Shown: positions 1-11,396, numbered from the stretch's first letter. The stretch is 25,000 bases of DNA from Cristatella mucedo (GCA_009760855.2 WPIO01000055.1:1787501-1812500), one strand, 5' to 3'. Made by a program: numbers and translations. Notes: generated by a model from the sequence alone, not told the origin.

Positions 1-260
1 GTGAGAGAAAGACAGACAGACAGATAGAGGGTGAGAGAGAGAGAGAGAGAGAGAGAGTGAGTGACAGAGACAGACAGACAGAGGGAGAGGGAGAGAGTAA
101 CAGACAGAGCAGAAAGAGGGTAGTGAGAGACAAAGAGGGAGAGAGACCAAGAGAGAGAGGGACAGAGAGACAAAGAGGGGGAGAGAGAGACAAGGAGGGG
201 GAGAAAGTGGGACAGGCCAGGGACTTGAAGGGAAAGAGAGATACACAAGAGACAGAGGCA
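1..260. repeat. Purine-rich (GA)n/(GACA)n tract
   Basis: This is an imperfect tract of GAGA and GACA units, with pure (GA) at about 33-56. It continues off the left edge. Open reading frames rich in Arg-Glu here come from the repeat and are not genes. Confidence 0.95.
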
Positions 261-1373
261 GCGATGGAGTGAGACACAGTGAAGGGTACACAGGGAGTAA
301 TGCTGCCGTCCATTAGATAGGGCTTGCCCACAAGCACATCCAAGGCTCAGCTCTTAGGCACTGCGATGAAATAACAGCAGCGATCGTGGAGGTGAATACG
401 CTTCTGCACTCTTAAATGCATTATGCTGCAGATGCAGGCAAGCTCAGTCGCTGCACGGACATGCTCTGCATGCACCGTGTTACCGGTCGATGGCCGGATG
501 GCCACAGGCAGTTCGGAGAATCCGACCGGGGCAGCAATCGTTATTCTATCGATGGCAGCCAGGGAATCCATGCCGCCGTGTATTAATGTAATGACATTGT
601 TTTATGGGACGTTATCGTGCCATCGTTGGCAGATCCCAGGGTGATCAGCTAATGAAAATAGACCGTACGGATGAGTGCGGCCACGTGCTGCACGTGCGCA
701 CGTCACAACAAGTCGTCCTTGACCATATGTCAAGGAGACGTGTCACAGCTGCCTCACCAGTGACAGGCCATTGCACAAGTCTTGCTTGCTGGGGTTATTC
801 ACAGCCCTCTCCCACTCCCAGTACTCGGCGGTCAGCAGCCACCAGCAGGCGGTGGCAGACGCAGCAAGCCACTGACCGAGCCATCTCGAGTAACGAACGG
901 CTGACGTCGAAGGTGATACAGACTTAACGGCCCGAGCTTACCCATGCGTGATCTTACCAATGCTTCTGCACTCTCGCTCGGCTGTAAATTCACCGGCAAG
1001 CAGTAAGCGAAAGGTTAAACGTTATGAAATAAGCGCAGGTTAAGAGCTCCGAAAAAATGGACACTCATGTTTTAGCTGAGTGTCCGAACTAAACCGGCAG
1101 GTCTAGGGAAACTCTAATGATCTAAAACTCTAACGATCTACGAATACGTAGCAACGGCAGGTAGGCAGGAGGTCATGAGGTCAGGCAGGAGGTCAGGCAG
1201 GAAGTGCATGCCATGTCGAAGCAGCAGCAGCAACAGCAGCCGTAAGCCATAGGGTACATACAGTGCAGCTTACAGGTTCGCAATGCTTGGAATCGCGTTG
1301 CTTTCCGTCCAGATTGTTAGTAAGACACCGACGGACACGTGACCGCAGCAGTGGCCTCTGGCTTCCCGGGGAG
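261..1373. other. No recognisable gene; presumed intron 3 sequence
   Basis: This stretch is unique-looking sequence. Two overlapping antiparallel frames of about 70 codons near 347-644 have no recognisable domain. A 9-bp perfect hairpin sits at 1059-1085 (GGACACTCA / TGAGTGTCC, 9-nt loop). Short tandem units of AGGTCAGGCAGG type occur at about 1160-1203. Confidence 0.5.
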
Positions 1374-1404
1374 AAGGAGGAGGAGGAGGAGTAGGAGGAG
1401 GAGG
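1374..1404. repeat. (GGA)n microsatellite
   Basis: AGGAGGAGG units with one interruption (GTA). In the minus frame this gives a short poly-Pro or poly-Ser run that is not evidence of a gene. Confidence 0.9.
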
Positions 1405-1875
1405 CATATAGCAGCAGGCTGGCTGGCCCACGTGCTGGCTCTCGACGAGCATTCGACCGAAAAAGGTGGAGAGGGGCGGCGAATCGGCATTCGAAACTAG
1501 ATAACCGAAGTGAACGAGAGCGGCAGCATCCTCCGCTGACACGAAGGTGCCCCGCAGTCCCCCAGCAAATCTCCATTCTTTGTTTGAATGCCGGGCTGCA
1601 GCTCGAACGCTTGTGAGCCGGCCTCTTGGAGAAAATGAAGTAATGCTCGCGCCGATAAAGAAATAAGTTGCACAGAAGCCAGGGCTCAGGGGGCGATCGC
1701 TGCAGCGAGTGATTGCTTCACTTGGGTCAATTGCCTCCCCCCCCTTCATTGCTGCCGGCGTCCTATGCTATTTGGCAGGCGCTGACGAGCCAAGGATCGA
1801 TCGATTCCGAGAGCAAGATCGATGCACTTTGCCGCACCGAAGGCAAGATTTCTATCAAGCAGTTCATCAGCAAAA

Positions 1876-1881
<6 letters not shown>

Positions 1882-1909
<28 letters not shown>
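1882..1909. repeat. (GA)14 microsatellite
   Basis: A pure GA run. The flanks (1405-1881 and 1910-2280) show no recognisable gene. Confidence 0.95.
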
Positions 1910-1912
<3 letters not shown>

Positions 1913-2279
1913 GGCGTCGGCGACAGCACCCTAACGAAATTCCAGGGCACGACCGTCTGCCGGCTCGTCCCATTCCACAAACGGAGCTGAGCGATGGCAT
2001 TTGAGCAGCCAATGTACCAAGAATTCGATGGGTAAGCTAAGGCAAGGCAAGCTGGTAGCAATCTAGTGACCAAGTTTGCAGGGAGGCTGTGCTTTACAGG
2101 ATTCTTTTCAGGGTTCCGCTTTCTAGTGTTCTTACTAGAGTTATTAATAGCTGTGATTCCTTGTCAATTCGCTACTGCAAAAAGGAAATATTGTAAACTA
2201 TTTACTGCACAGTATAACAAAATGCATATAAACAACTGAAATAACTTTGACTGTACCCAAGACATACACCGCATTGGTT

Positions 2280-2420
2280 CAGCCCAGTGGCCAAGGTGCT
2301 AGCCCCGACCAAGGTCAAGGTGAATGTGTTTGATGACTTTGAGGTCTTGAGCCTCGAGACATATGAGCAGCGCCTGAAAAGGAAGTTGATGAGCTGCTTG
2401 ATAGGGAGCCAGTGCACGTT
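2280..2420 (-). mobile_element. Possible decayed L2-type LINE fragment
   Basis: On the minus strand, residues HWLPIKQLINFLF (about 2376-2414) resemble the conserved (L)HWLPVKQRI.FK segment near the C-terminus of L2-clade reverse transcriptases. Sequence downstream on that strand is too decayed to align by eye. It could be chance. Confidence 0.35.
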
Positions 2421-2803
2421 GTTTGCAATGCTGATTTCACTGAAAGTAGGCTTATCTGTTGATGGTGGGGTCGGTGTGGTCATCTAGCAATAGATCATTC
2501 TAGAAAAGGACGTCCGATCCCGTGCTGAGACATCAGACGAGAGGCTGGCTAATTTTGAGTCAGGGGCATGTCCAGTTTCTCAGTGACAGTAGGTCCTTTG
2601 TTTGCATTAACTATTAATCATGTAGTCATTCATATGAATGAAGATAGCAGCCATTCAAGTGTAACTGTTGGTGATGATAGCTGCAAGAAAGCTGACACAG
2701 AATTTTGAAGGTCGAGAAAGATCAGAATATGTTAAGCTGAGTGCAATCTGAATGAAAATGACAGCCGAAGGTTGATGAGCTTGGAGATGACGTCAAGCTC
2801 ATT

Positions 2804-3150
2804 CACAAAATTCTTAAGTAACATCTACTCGCATGCTGCCGACTATGGCACATCCTTTTCAGCGGTCCTGAGCTGCTACTTACATGCTCCTCACTTTCTC
2901 GACTGTCCACCTGACTCAGCTACGCTTCTCACATTCTCTTTGGTGTGTTGAGATGAAGTCTGTTGGCCAGCTCATGTGCGCATCGACAGCCACTCAGGGT
3001 CTTAGTGTGCAATGGAAAACTCTCTGCGAAACAGCTAGTTTTCCCTGTGGCTTTGTAGAGTAACAGTCGGAGATACATTGAATTGCACATTGGCTCGGAA
3101 GCCTTGCACTGAGATAAGCCGCAGCATACAAACAAACATACAAACATACA
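2804..3150 (+). mobile_element. LINE family B, 3' fragment (L2-type)
   Basis: This matches the 3' parts of the copies at 13588 and 22734: ATGCTGCCGACTATGGCACA, then CCTTTTCAGCGGTCCTGAGC, and ending near CGGAGATACATT. It covers the very end of the ORF and the 3' UTR. It is clearly diverged, hence old, and 5'-truncated. Confidence 0.85.
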
Positions 3151-4227
3151 AAGCAGCACTTTGCCAGTGAAGCTACGAACTCTTTGTGTCAGTCCACGTT
3201 GGCTACACGTGAGGTTGTGGTCAGCTAGGATCAGTATCTGGCACTCACGGCCAAGATCACGTGCTAACGGTCAAGGTCGTGACAAAGAAGGCCCCCCTCC
3301 CCGAGCATCACATCCAGAGCTTGGAGGATTCGGCACACCGATCGGCCGTGAATCCAAACCTCCGAGGAGGATCCGGCTCTTCCGGTCGTGGATCCTAACC
3401 GCTCACGGACGACGAGACACGGTGGCGGCATGAGGCATCGTCGCGGCGAGGCACCGATCCAAAATCATCGGCAATCTGTGTTGCAATCATAGGCATCTAG
3501 TGCTCACTCGGCAGCGAACCGAGAAGGCTGGCGCCGAGGACCTGGTGCCCAGCATGATTAGCAGGATGCATTTGCATTTGCACAGACCCAGTGCTTTCAG
3601 CTGACTCGGCTGCAGCAGACCACTAATTTTTGCTCGGCTCAGTGAGCTCAGTCTTTGGCTAACCGCGACAGGATGAGTAGAATGACCCATGGCTTTTAAT
3701 GCCTGTTGCGGCCAATGGACACGAGTTATGCAGCTTGCAGTGGTGGTCACAGGTAAACCTAGATAACCTCTAACCTCTATCTTTGTCATGATCCACATGC
3801 CTTAGGTGCACGACAACGTATCCCTCTGGTGGCTAAACTTGATCTTCATTCTCGAATTCACGTTCGACGTTAAGAAAAATGCAATCGTCAGTACTACTAA
3901 CCTTCCGGAACGTACTGTCACGGATGTCAAGACTCCAAGAGTGAAGTTCATTGTTCTTATATGGGAAGCTAATAAGTGCATAAGAAATTTGATATATATC
4001 GAAAGGTCCGCAGGTAGCAGCTTGAACCACTGTGTATAACTAGCGGCACCCTGCCTTGCCTCCTACACGTCCTGCCTAAATTGATCACCAGCACACTTAT
4101 GCGGTTGACTAGGTGGTTCAGTAAAATTCTGTGCAGCCATGGAAAAAACCGAAGAGTAAGACTGGCCCACGTTAGCACAAGATAGAGTAACAACTGGTGG
4201 AGTTCAGCTGGCAGCACCAGTATAAGG
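3151..4227. other. No recognisable gene
   Basis: Moderate GC, no long homopolymers. Reading frames of 65-103 codons occur on both strands, but none has a recognisable motif or paired splice sites. Presumed intron 3. Confidence 0.45.
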
Positions 4228-4391
4228 CTACTTAAGTGGGCAGCTAAGCAACAATTCGACGGTCGTCGAGAGCAGTAGCAAAAGAGGGCGGGAAAGGGAG
4301 GTGAGTGAGCAAGTGAATATCAGTGGCAGAGAGGAAGCAAGTGAGAGCAACACCGACAGAGAGGAAGAGAGAGTATTGGAGTGAGTGAGGG

Positions 4392-4464
<73 letters not shown>

Positions 4465-4480
4465 GGGAGGGAGAGGGAGA
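4228..4480. repeat. Purine-rich (GA)n tract
   Basis: Imperfect at first, then near-pure GA with GGGA interruptions at about 4395-4480. It abuts the LINE family A tail. Confidence 0.9.
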
Positions 4481-4556
4481 ATAAATAAATAAAATTCATT
4501 TGTATAGCACCCCAAGAGAACTTAATCTCTATTCAGGCGCTTCACATATGCCTCGG
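4481..4556 (-). mobile_element. LINE family A, 3' terminal fragment
   Basis: The segment ATAAATAAATAAAATTCATT, then GTATAGCACC and AGAGAACTTAATCTCTATTC, matches the 3' ends at 5664 and 12582 read on the plus strand. It holds only about 75 bp, ending near GGCGCTTCACATATGCC. The ATAA repeat is the reverse complement of the element's tail, so the element lies on the minus strand. Confidence 0.75.
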
Positions 4557-4567
4557 GGCCCAAGTGA

Positions 4568-4622
4568 GCGAGAGAGAAAGAGCGAGAGAGAAAGAGTGAG
4601 AGAGAAAGAGTGAGAGAGAAAG

Positions 4623-4657
<35 letters not shown>

Positions 4658-4663
4658 CCGTGA

Positions 4664-4732
<69 letters not shown>

Positions 4733-4748
4733 TGTGTCTGTGTGTGTG
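4568..4748. repeat. Compound satellite: 14-bp units, (GA)n, (TG)n
   Basis: Four tandem 14-bp units of the form G(C/T)GAGAGAGAAAGA (4568-4623) run into pure (GA)n (about 4624-4654). A short spacer follows, then (TG)n with a CGCGCG interruption, to 4748. Confidence 0.9.
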
Positions 4749-4769
4749 AGTGAGAGAGAGATCAGACAA

Positions 4770-5215
4770 TCATCCTAAACTCAGGAGATTCGAATTAGGT
4801 GGCTCGCCAAGCGTAACTGTTCAAAACCAAGACGGGAATGAGAGAGCCATCTGAGTGCAGCAGGAGTAATCTCCTGACTCACTCGGATTGTTCAGGGTGA
4901 ACTTGCCAAACAGATCACCAACAGCATAATGAGGCCAGTGACAGGTTGGGGGACAAGAGCATTGACAGACCATAGTTGGAGGACAGATAGCACTGCCCCT
5001 GGGTCGTATTTGCCCACTGCAAGCAGATTGATCACTGCTAAGGCTCCTCTGCAGCTATTTATGCAATCAGCCGATCTTTACTTCTAACTTTGTTCAGACC
5101 TTTACTTAAAAGACCTTCTTCCCAAACGGGAGCAGAGCCAGGTAGGTGCAACCAGTGTGCGGTCCTTTGTTTGTCCTTGGCATTGGCTAGGCCAAGGCCA
5201 ATGCTGGCTGATGGG
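4770..5215. other. No recognisable gene
   Basis: Unique-looking sequence with no coding signal or repeat that I can support. Confidence 0.45.
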
Positions 5216-5258
5216 GCACTCAGCAGGGCACTCTCAGCCTGAGTGTCCTGCTGAGTGC
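5216..5258. repeat. Near-perfect inverted repeat, 18-bp arms
   Basis: The arms GCACTCAGCAGGGCACTC and GAGTGTCCTGCTGAGTGC pair at 17 of 18 positions, with a 7-nt loop (5234-5240). The one mismatch would be a G-U pair in plus-strand RNA. A smaller nested pair (CCTTGGC / GCCAAGG and GCATTGGC / GCCAATGC) lies just upstream at about 5175-5204. Confidence 0.85.
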
Positions 5259-5518
5259 TGTCTCAGCTTAAGGCTCCTTCTCCGCCTGGGGCCAATCGTG
5301 CTGTTGGGGGGTGCACGCCCCCTTCGTCGTTAGGGGTGGGTGCGAGGGGCCACTACCTCTTCTCCTCCCTCATTGTTTGGCACGCCAGCCTGCAGCCCGG
5401 GGCAGCCATTCATCTGAGCCAAGCCGTGCAACGACCTCGTGGAGCACGTGAGAGCAGATGATATGGCCACAAGGACACACATACTCTCTCGGCTCCTGCT
5501 AGCCAATGCTCAGTCTCT

Positions 5519-5524
<6 letters not shown>

Positions 5525-5585
<61 letters not shown>

Positions 5586-5591
5586 CCCCCC
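5525..5591. repeat. (CT)n microsatellite followed by a C run
   Basis: Pure CT from 5525 to 5582, then a run of C. The polymorphic-looking junction is typical of slippage. Confidence 0.95.
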
Positions 5592-5663
5592 AGTCGTCCG
5601 GGCATCACGAAGGTCACGTGGCCACCTGCATGCTCCCAGAGTTCGCTAAGGGTCTCGTCCGAC

Positions 5664-6541
5664 TATAATAATAATAATAATAATACTGCACTTGATAAAG
5701 CGCCCTCAGAGAACTTAATCTCTTTCTAGGCGCTTTNTTTCTTTTAAATGTGGTCAGGTCAGGGGATGTTCTGATGCAGGTCGGGAGGGAGTTCCAGGCT
5801 GTGGGAGCATACTAGCTAAATGCACGGTCTCCAAAGGATTTAAGGTTTGTACGAGGTATTTCTAGACTGTTGGATTCCGAAAAGCGAGTGGTACGATGCT
5901 TTGCCTGATGGGGTAGTATCTCTGAAAGATAGGCTGGAGCCATAGAATGAAGAGACCTAAAAGTGTGAGCGACAAAACCTTGAAGTCAATCCGTTGCTTG
6001 ACTGGTAACCAGTGCAGGTCGGCGAGAAGTGGAGTAATGTGGCAACTGCGACGCTCACGACAGACAAGCCTAGCTGCAGAGTTTTGCACCAGCTGCAATC
6101 GCCTGATCGCACATGCTGGTAGGCCAGTAAGCAGTGAGTTGCAGAAGTCAAGACGAGATGTCACGAATGCATGGACCAACTTGGACGTGGTATCCTTATC
6201 TAAACAAGCCCTAATTTTAGCAATGTTATGAAGCTGAAAATAGGCTGATTTGACTGTGGAGCTGATGTGGTCGTCTAACGAGAGGTCGCTTTGGAATATG
6301 ACACCTAGATTTCGAGCTGATGCAACTGGAGATATGCTGGCAGAGCCAATTTTGAAAGTCAGCCTTTCCAATTTCTGAATAACACTAGGTTTGCCCATAA
6401 CTAGTAAGTTAGTTTTATCATCGTTTAGTTTTAGAAAATTTGCTGCCATCCATGATCGGATGTCATCAATGCATGCAGCAAGTGAGTTGAGAGAATTTGA
6501 GGTGCTCGAAGGCTGGGAGGGATCAAAGCAAAGGTACAACT
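5664..6541 (-). mobile_element. LINE family A (L2-type), 5'-truncated copy with RT C-terminal region
   Basis: On the minus strand a 225-codon open frame (5862-6539) encodes the region after the RT active site: LYLCFD, DDIRSWMAANFLKLNDDKT, ARNLGVIF, SRLDFCNSLLTGLP, VQNSAARLV and DLHWLPVKQRIDFKVL. After a frameshift it continues to about 5750 as NLKSFGDRAFS, a stop, then YAPTAWNSLP. These motifs are typical of L2-clade LINEs. The 3' end has the GGCGCTTT...GGGCGC pattern and a (TTA)n tail, seen on the plus strand as ATAATAATA at 5664-5686. The copy starts just after where a YADD box would be, so it is 5'-truncated and dead. It also lacks about 205 bp of 3' UTR compared with the copy at 12582, and an N stands at that point. 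Confidence 0.93.
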
Positions 6542-7713
6542 ATGAAGGAGGAGGCTTATGCAATGCGGGCCCTCTTCCGCCAGTTCGTATGCCCTCCAGC
6601 CAGTGACCCTTGCCTCGCTTGGCAAGACCACCGGCCGGAACGGCCTGCCTCTCTGGCCGGCAGCTAGCTCCTTCGTCCACACAATGTATGCCAAGTGCAC
6701 TGCCACCACGTGCGCCCAGGCAGCTACAGCTATTCACGGGCGCGACACATTTCATGCAGAGCTGCACATCCACACGCCAGCCGGCCCTCCATTACCCGCA
6801 CTGAAAGCCTGCGATAGCCCATATCTTTCTCAGATCGGCGCATTACTCGCAGGCCGAGCGCCGAGGCATTAGGAGAGCCCGCTGCCGAGGCCTTTATTGC
6901 CGCAGCCCAGCGAAGCGGCAATAAAGCAGCGCGCGATTGAGAGCGGCAGCAGAGCTGGAGCACGTGAGCGGAGCGCGAGCAGACGTCGGCCGGTGCAGCC
7001 ACGCCGAGTTCACGAGCAGTGACCCTCGTCGTGCGAGCCCGGATGTTGTCTCGGCCTCGTGTTCTCAGCAGAAATGGCGAGTGGCAAAACAAACCAGAGC
7101 CAGGAGCAGATGGACACAGGCGTCGACATAGACAGACAGACAGACAGGCGGCAGGCAGGCACGTCCAACAACGCGTGGAACACAGTCAAACACGGCACCG
7201 CTGGAGTGAGCGAGCAATGCAGAGGTGTCATGGCTACACACTGTCCTAACCGTGGAGACCATCTCGCAGGTCAATTTTCGCGGGTCGGAAGGGGGCTGGG
7301 CTGGGCTAAGCAGACGGTCGGAGTTAGCCGGCCGACAACGATTCGTCTTCGGCTGCTGCTGGGCTCAGAGCCAGACAACATGCATCTCATCTGCCCTATT
7401 TGCGATAACAACTCAATTCGGCAGAATATAAAAAAAAAAATATTTTTTATGCGACCGACGACAATGTCCATTTACATGCCCCGGGGGTGGAATGGAGCTG
7501 ACAGAGACGAGCTAGCGCTGTATCAATTATACTCGGAAGCCAGGTCGGACAATAACCTATAGCCTACAGGGCCGGCTCGAGCCGGTGGCTGCGATAGCAC
7601 TAGCCCAGCCTGCACTGGCAGCAGCTGCTCTGCCGTCGGCACTTAAACAGTGACTGGCCGGTGACAGGCTGCATGCCCTGGAGGTGGGAAGAGAGGGGGC
7701 AAGTCCCGGAGGA

Positions 7714-7717
<4 letters not shown>
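6542..7717. other. No recognisable gene; short (GACA)n at 7130-7150
   Basis: GC-rich in part (6850-7050). Open frames of 100-167 codons on both strands have no motif that I recognise. The right half is about 350 bp downstream of exon 3's donor in transcript terms and should be intron 3. Confidence 0.45.
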
Positions 7718-7808
<91 letters not shown>

Positions 7809-7909
7809 AGAGAGAGAGAGAGATACACACAGAGAGAGGCAGAAAGAGAGACAGAGACACACACACACAGAGACACAGAGACACAGAGAGAGACAGAAAG
7901 AGAGACAGA

Positions 7910-7947
<38 letters not shown>

Positions 7948-7986
7948 GAGAGAGAGAGACAGAAAGAGAGAGACAGACAGAGAGAG
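7718..7986. repeat. Compound (GA)n/(CA)n/(GACA)n microsatellite
   Basis: Pure (GA)44 at 7718-7805, then mixed GACACA and GAGAGACAGAAA units, (CA)n at about 7910-7942 and GACAGACAGAGAGA to 7986. It lies only 65 bp from the donor of exon 3. In the transcript it reads as CU/GU-rich RNA. Confidence 0.95.
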
Positions 7987-8050
7987 TAGCAGGGCCGCTC
8001 GGCAGCAGTGGCACGCGCTAACAGCAGAGGTGGCTGCTGCTGCAGCTTAC

Positions 8051-8140
8051 CAGATACCAGCTCTCGGGCCAGAGCGGGTCGTTGAAGTGCAGGTCTCGCT
8101 TCACTCTCCGCTTGACGACCTGCTGCTCTGCCCAAAGAAC
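8051..8140 (-). CDS. PCSK-like: Convertase coding exon 3: prodomain processing site and start of mature enzyme
   Basis: This is a 90-bp exon in phase 0, coding for residues 132-161. The acceptor is CTTCCTGCGTTGCTAG|GTT and the donor CTG|GTAAGC. The product VLWAEQQVVKRRVKRD, then LHFNDPLWPESWYL, is diagnostic. KRRVKR (residues 141-146) is the primary autocatalytic processing site that frees the mature enzyme at Asp147. FNDP.WP..WYL is the conserved N-terminus of the convertase catalytic region. The intron after WYL matches my recollection of furin-family genes. The exon is flanked within about 65 bp on one side and 280 bp on the other by complementary compound microsatellites. Exon 4, with the DDG catalytic Asp motif, was looked for further left and not found, so it probably lies outside the window. 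Confidence 0.95.
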
Positions 8141-8415
8141 CTAGCAACGCAGGAAGCGTGCCGCCAGCGTGGCACGTGACAGCTACTCGGCCTCGGCCCA
8201 TCGGGCGAGCAGAAATGACCGGAAACATGCGCTAGCCAAGCACGAACGAGCACGATTCGCATGGCAGGGCAGAGGCGCCAGGGCGCCGCCGATGGCGGCT
8301 TCTTGTGAGTCGTCAGGGAGCCATCATCGCAGTCATTCAAAAGTCTGGCTAATGTAACAGTCTCTCTTTCTCACTTGCTTTCACTCACTCACCTTCTCTC
8401 TCGCTTTCTTTGCCC

Positions 8416-9209
<794 letters not shown>

Positions 9210-9884
9210 CCCCACCCGACAGTCGTGCTGCTCCAGAAAGGCAACAGCCTACAGCTTTCCAGCGACGTAAGAGGGAGGACAAGGGGGGGGGCATCTGCAG
9301 GGCAACATAGTTGCAGCCCGTGAGCCTTTCAAGTGCAGGGTAGCCCAGGGGACATGTTCTAAGAGAAAAAAGTGTCTACAAATTTACACTATCCTTCCCA
9401 CACCACTGATGTGACTGCCAAGCACAAAACGTTGGCCGTGTTTCTATTCGGACGCCGAGCACAGCTCTGCTACCAGTACCTTTGATCCTTAAACTCGCTA
9501 GAAACTTGTGCTGCCGAAATTGGCACTTGGATGATATGGGCTAGCTTCTCAAATTGAATTGAAACCACCACAAGACCAGCCTAATACTCACAGGTAAACC
9601 TTGAGTCACTCGGAAACTGGAAACGCTTAACATCCTCAGAGCCAGCTCGGCCAAAATATCCCCTGTTGCCTCTGCTCAAGGACCCTGATGTCTGATTGGA
9701 AATGAAGTGGTGATGGTGACATTCACTCCACAGCCAGCATCGTAATACTGGAACTCTTTCGGCTCCCATTTGCAGCCAAGTTAGTCCATCAATCTAGTTG
9801 TGGCACTTGTCCACTCAGCTGCTATACCCCACCCCCAGGTCTGCTCACCTTGGTTGTCTATCGTGAACGTCCAACTGCCCACTG

Positions 9885-10150
9885 TCCCATGCCTGTCCTG
9901 TCCAACCTGCACTGGCTTCCCACCAAGTAGCTTATCAATCAAGAGATCCTGTCACTCACGTGTACAACCCTTCATTCTCTTGCTCCGGCTTATCAATGGA
10001 AATAGGTTTTTCCCATACCAGTTGCTCCTCTGACTCATTTCACCCTGGGACATTTCGCTCTGTGCCTCTGATCTAGCTCAAATCTGATCTGATCTAGCTC
10101 AAATCCGTTGGCCGCCGGGCCTTCAATTCCTACGCACCGAAAGCTGAAGC
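9885..10150 (+). mobile_element. Old L2-type LINE remnant (RT C-terminal region)
   Basis: With several frameshifts the plus strand reads PVLSNLHWLPTK, then SLTCTTLHSLAPAYQ, and finally LKSVGRRAFNSYAPKA. This corresponds to the L2 order LHWLPVKQR, LTYKALHGLAPxYL and LKSxGDRAFSxxAPxLWN. A 21-bp tandem duplication (10068-10109) sits between the last two blocks. It is heavily decayed. Confidence 0.8.
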
Positions 10151-10312
10151 CACAGTTGCCTCACCACCGCTTTCCGCACGAGGTCTTGAAGCTCTGACGT
10201 CTGTGGCCGAGCCCAAGCAGAACAGAGAAGCGGCAACTCTCAGGCAGACAGACAGACAGACCGTCCTCGGGGGAAACTCGAACGACTCGAATATTAGCAA
10301 GCCTACAAAGAC

Positions 10313-10325
10313 GGGGGGGGGGGGG
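10313..10325. repeat. G13 homopolymer
   Basis: Thirteen consecutive G bases. They read as C in the gene's transcript. Confidence 0.9.
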
Positions 10326-10879
10326 AGGAGGCAGCACAGTCTGACAGCCAGGAGGGATGAAAGAGTGATCTGATGACACATCAACCAGAGCTCAACCAGC
10401 CCTCGAGATGCCAACTGACGATGACCTGCAGCTGTCTGCAGCTGGGAGCGGTTGCAGACAGCAGGGCCAGACATTGAGTCGGCTCGAGTCTCAAGGGCAG
10501 CCAGCCGATCGAAGCTCTACTTCCGGTACATGAGAGTGGCACAGGGCGCTGGCAGAGGTGGCGGCGTAGGGGGAGGGGGAGGAGGAGTTGCTGACGGTGC
10601 ACACTGAGAACCACATCTGTAGCCGGCTGGTGCAGACTTGGAGTAGCGACCGGCTTATTTTGCACAGGCTACTATCGAGCGATCGCTCAACTACTGACTT
10701 CGGCTGATATCGAGGTTACTGTAACGGCTGATGTTCCACGAAAACTCCCGAGGCTGGAAGCTGCTCGAGAATGAAAAGCTGTAGGTCTCTGCACATATGA
10801 GTGCACATGTGTTGAGTGAGTGCGTGCGTGTATGTATGTGATCACGCATGTGAACAGTGAGAGGAGGTGAAAAAGCCAA

Positions 10880-11220
10880 TAAGTCACACAGAGAGAAAGA
10901 GGAGAGAGATGGGATCGATGGAAATATAGATACAGAGAAATATAAAGATAAAGATGGAGAGAAAAGGATAGAGGAAAAGAGAGAGCGAGAAGAGAGATGA
11001 AAACGAGGTGAGAGGTGAGAATGAGGAAAAGGTGAGATGAGAGAAAAGTGAGACGAGAGATGGTAGATGGAGAGATAAGAAAGAAGAAGAGATCAGGCAG
11101 ACAAAAAGACCAAGGAGACAAAGAGAAGGCAGCAGCGAGTGTGAGAGAGAGAGAGTGAGCAAGAGGAAAATCGAGAGAGAGAGAGAGAGAGAGAGGAGAG
11201 AAAGAGAGGGAGAGCGGGGA
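10880..11220. repeat. Imperfect purine-rich (GA)n tract
   Basis: A mixture of GAGAGA, GAGAAAA and GATAGA. Leu/Ser-rich frames on the minus strand are repeat artefacts. Confidence 0.9.
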
Positions 11221-11375
11221 GGCAGCAGCAGAGGCCAATGTAGAGAATCCCTTGAATGCTAGGCACGATGGGCAGCAAGCTACGGGTTATATAAGCAGGA
11301 GGAAATACGCAGGCATGCATGCATGATCACCGGTTCACGTGGGTAGGGCCATGCACTGGGCGACTGCTCGAAATG

Positions 11376-11396
11376 CTACTGCTGCTGCTGCTGCTG
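11376..11396. repeat. Short (CTG)n run
   Basis: CTGCTG units just downstream of exon 2 in transcript terms. The minus strand reads CAG. Confidence 0.85.

Noticed and set aside
7059-7562. 167-codon plus-strand frame
   Set aside because: No domain, no splice context, and it crosses an A-run and GACA repeats. Composition is unremarkable.
1-8050. Further convertase exons (DDG, HGT or GTS catalytic motifs)
   Set aside because: I looked on the minus strand for the Asp, His and Ser catalytic motifs and for HPDL or GYTG strings and found none. They probably lie left of the window.
7557-8228. 223-codon minus-strand open frame crossing exon 3
   Set aside because: Mostly Leu-Ser and Val-Cys dipeptides from the GA/CA repeat. 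It is in a different frame from exon 3, whose splice sites and motifs are clear.
9845-9900. Donor-like AAG|GTGAGC on the minus strand with a short open frame
   Set aside because: The upstream sequence is the antisense of an L2-type LINE (HWLP block), and no acceptor is visible.
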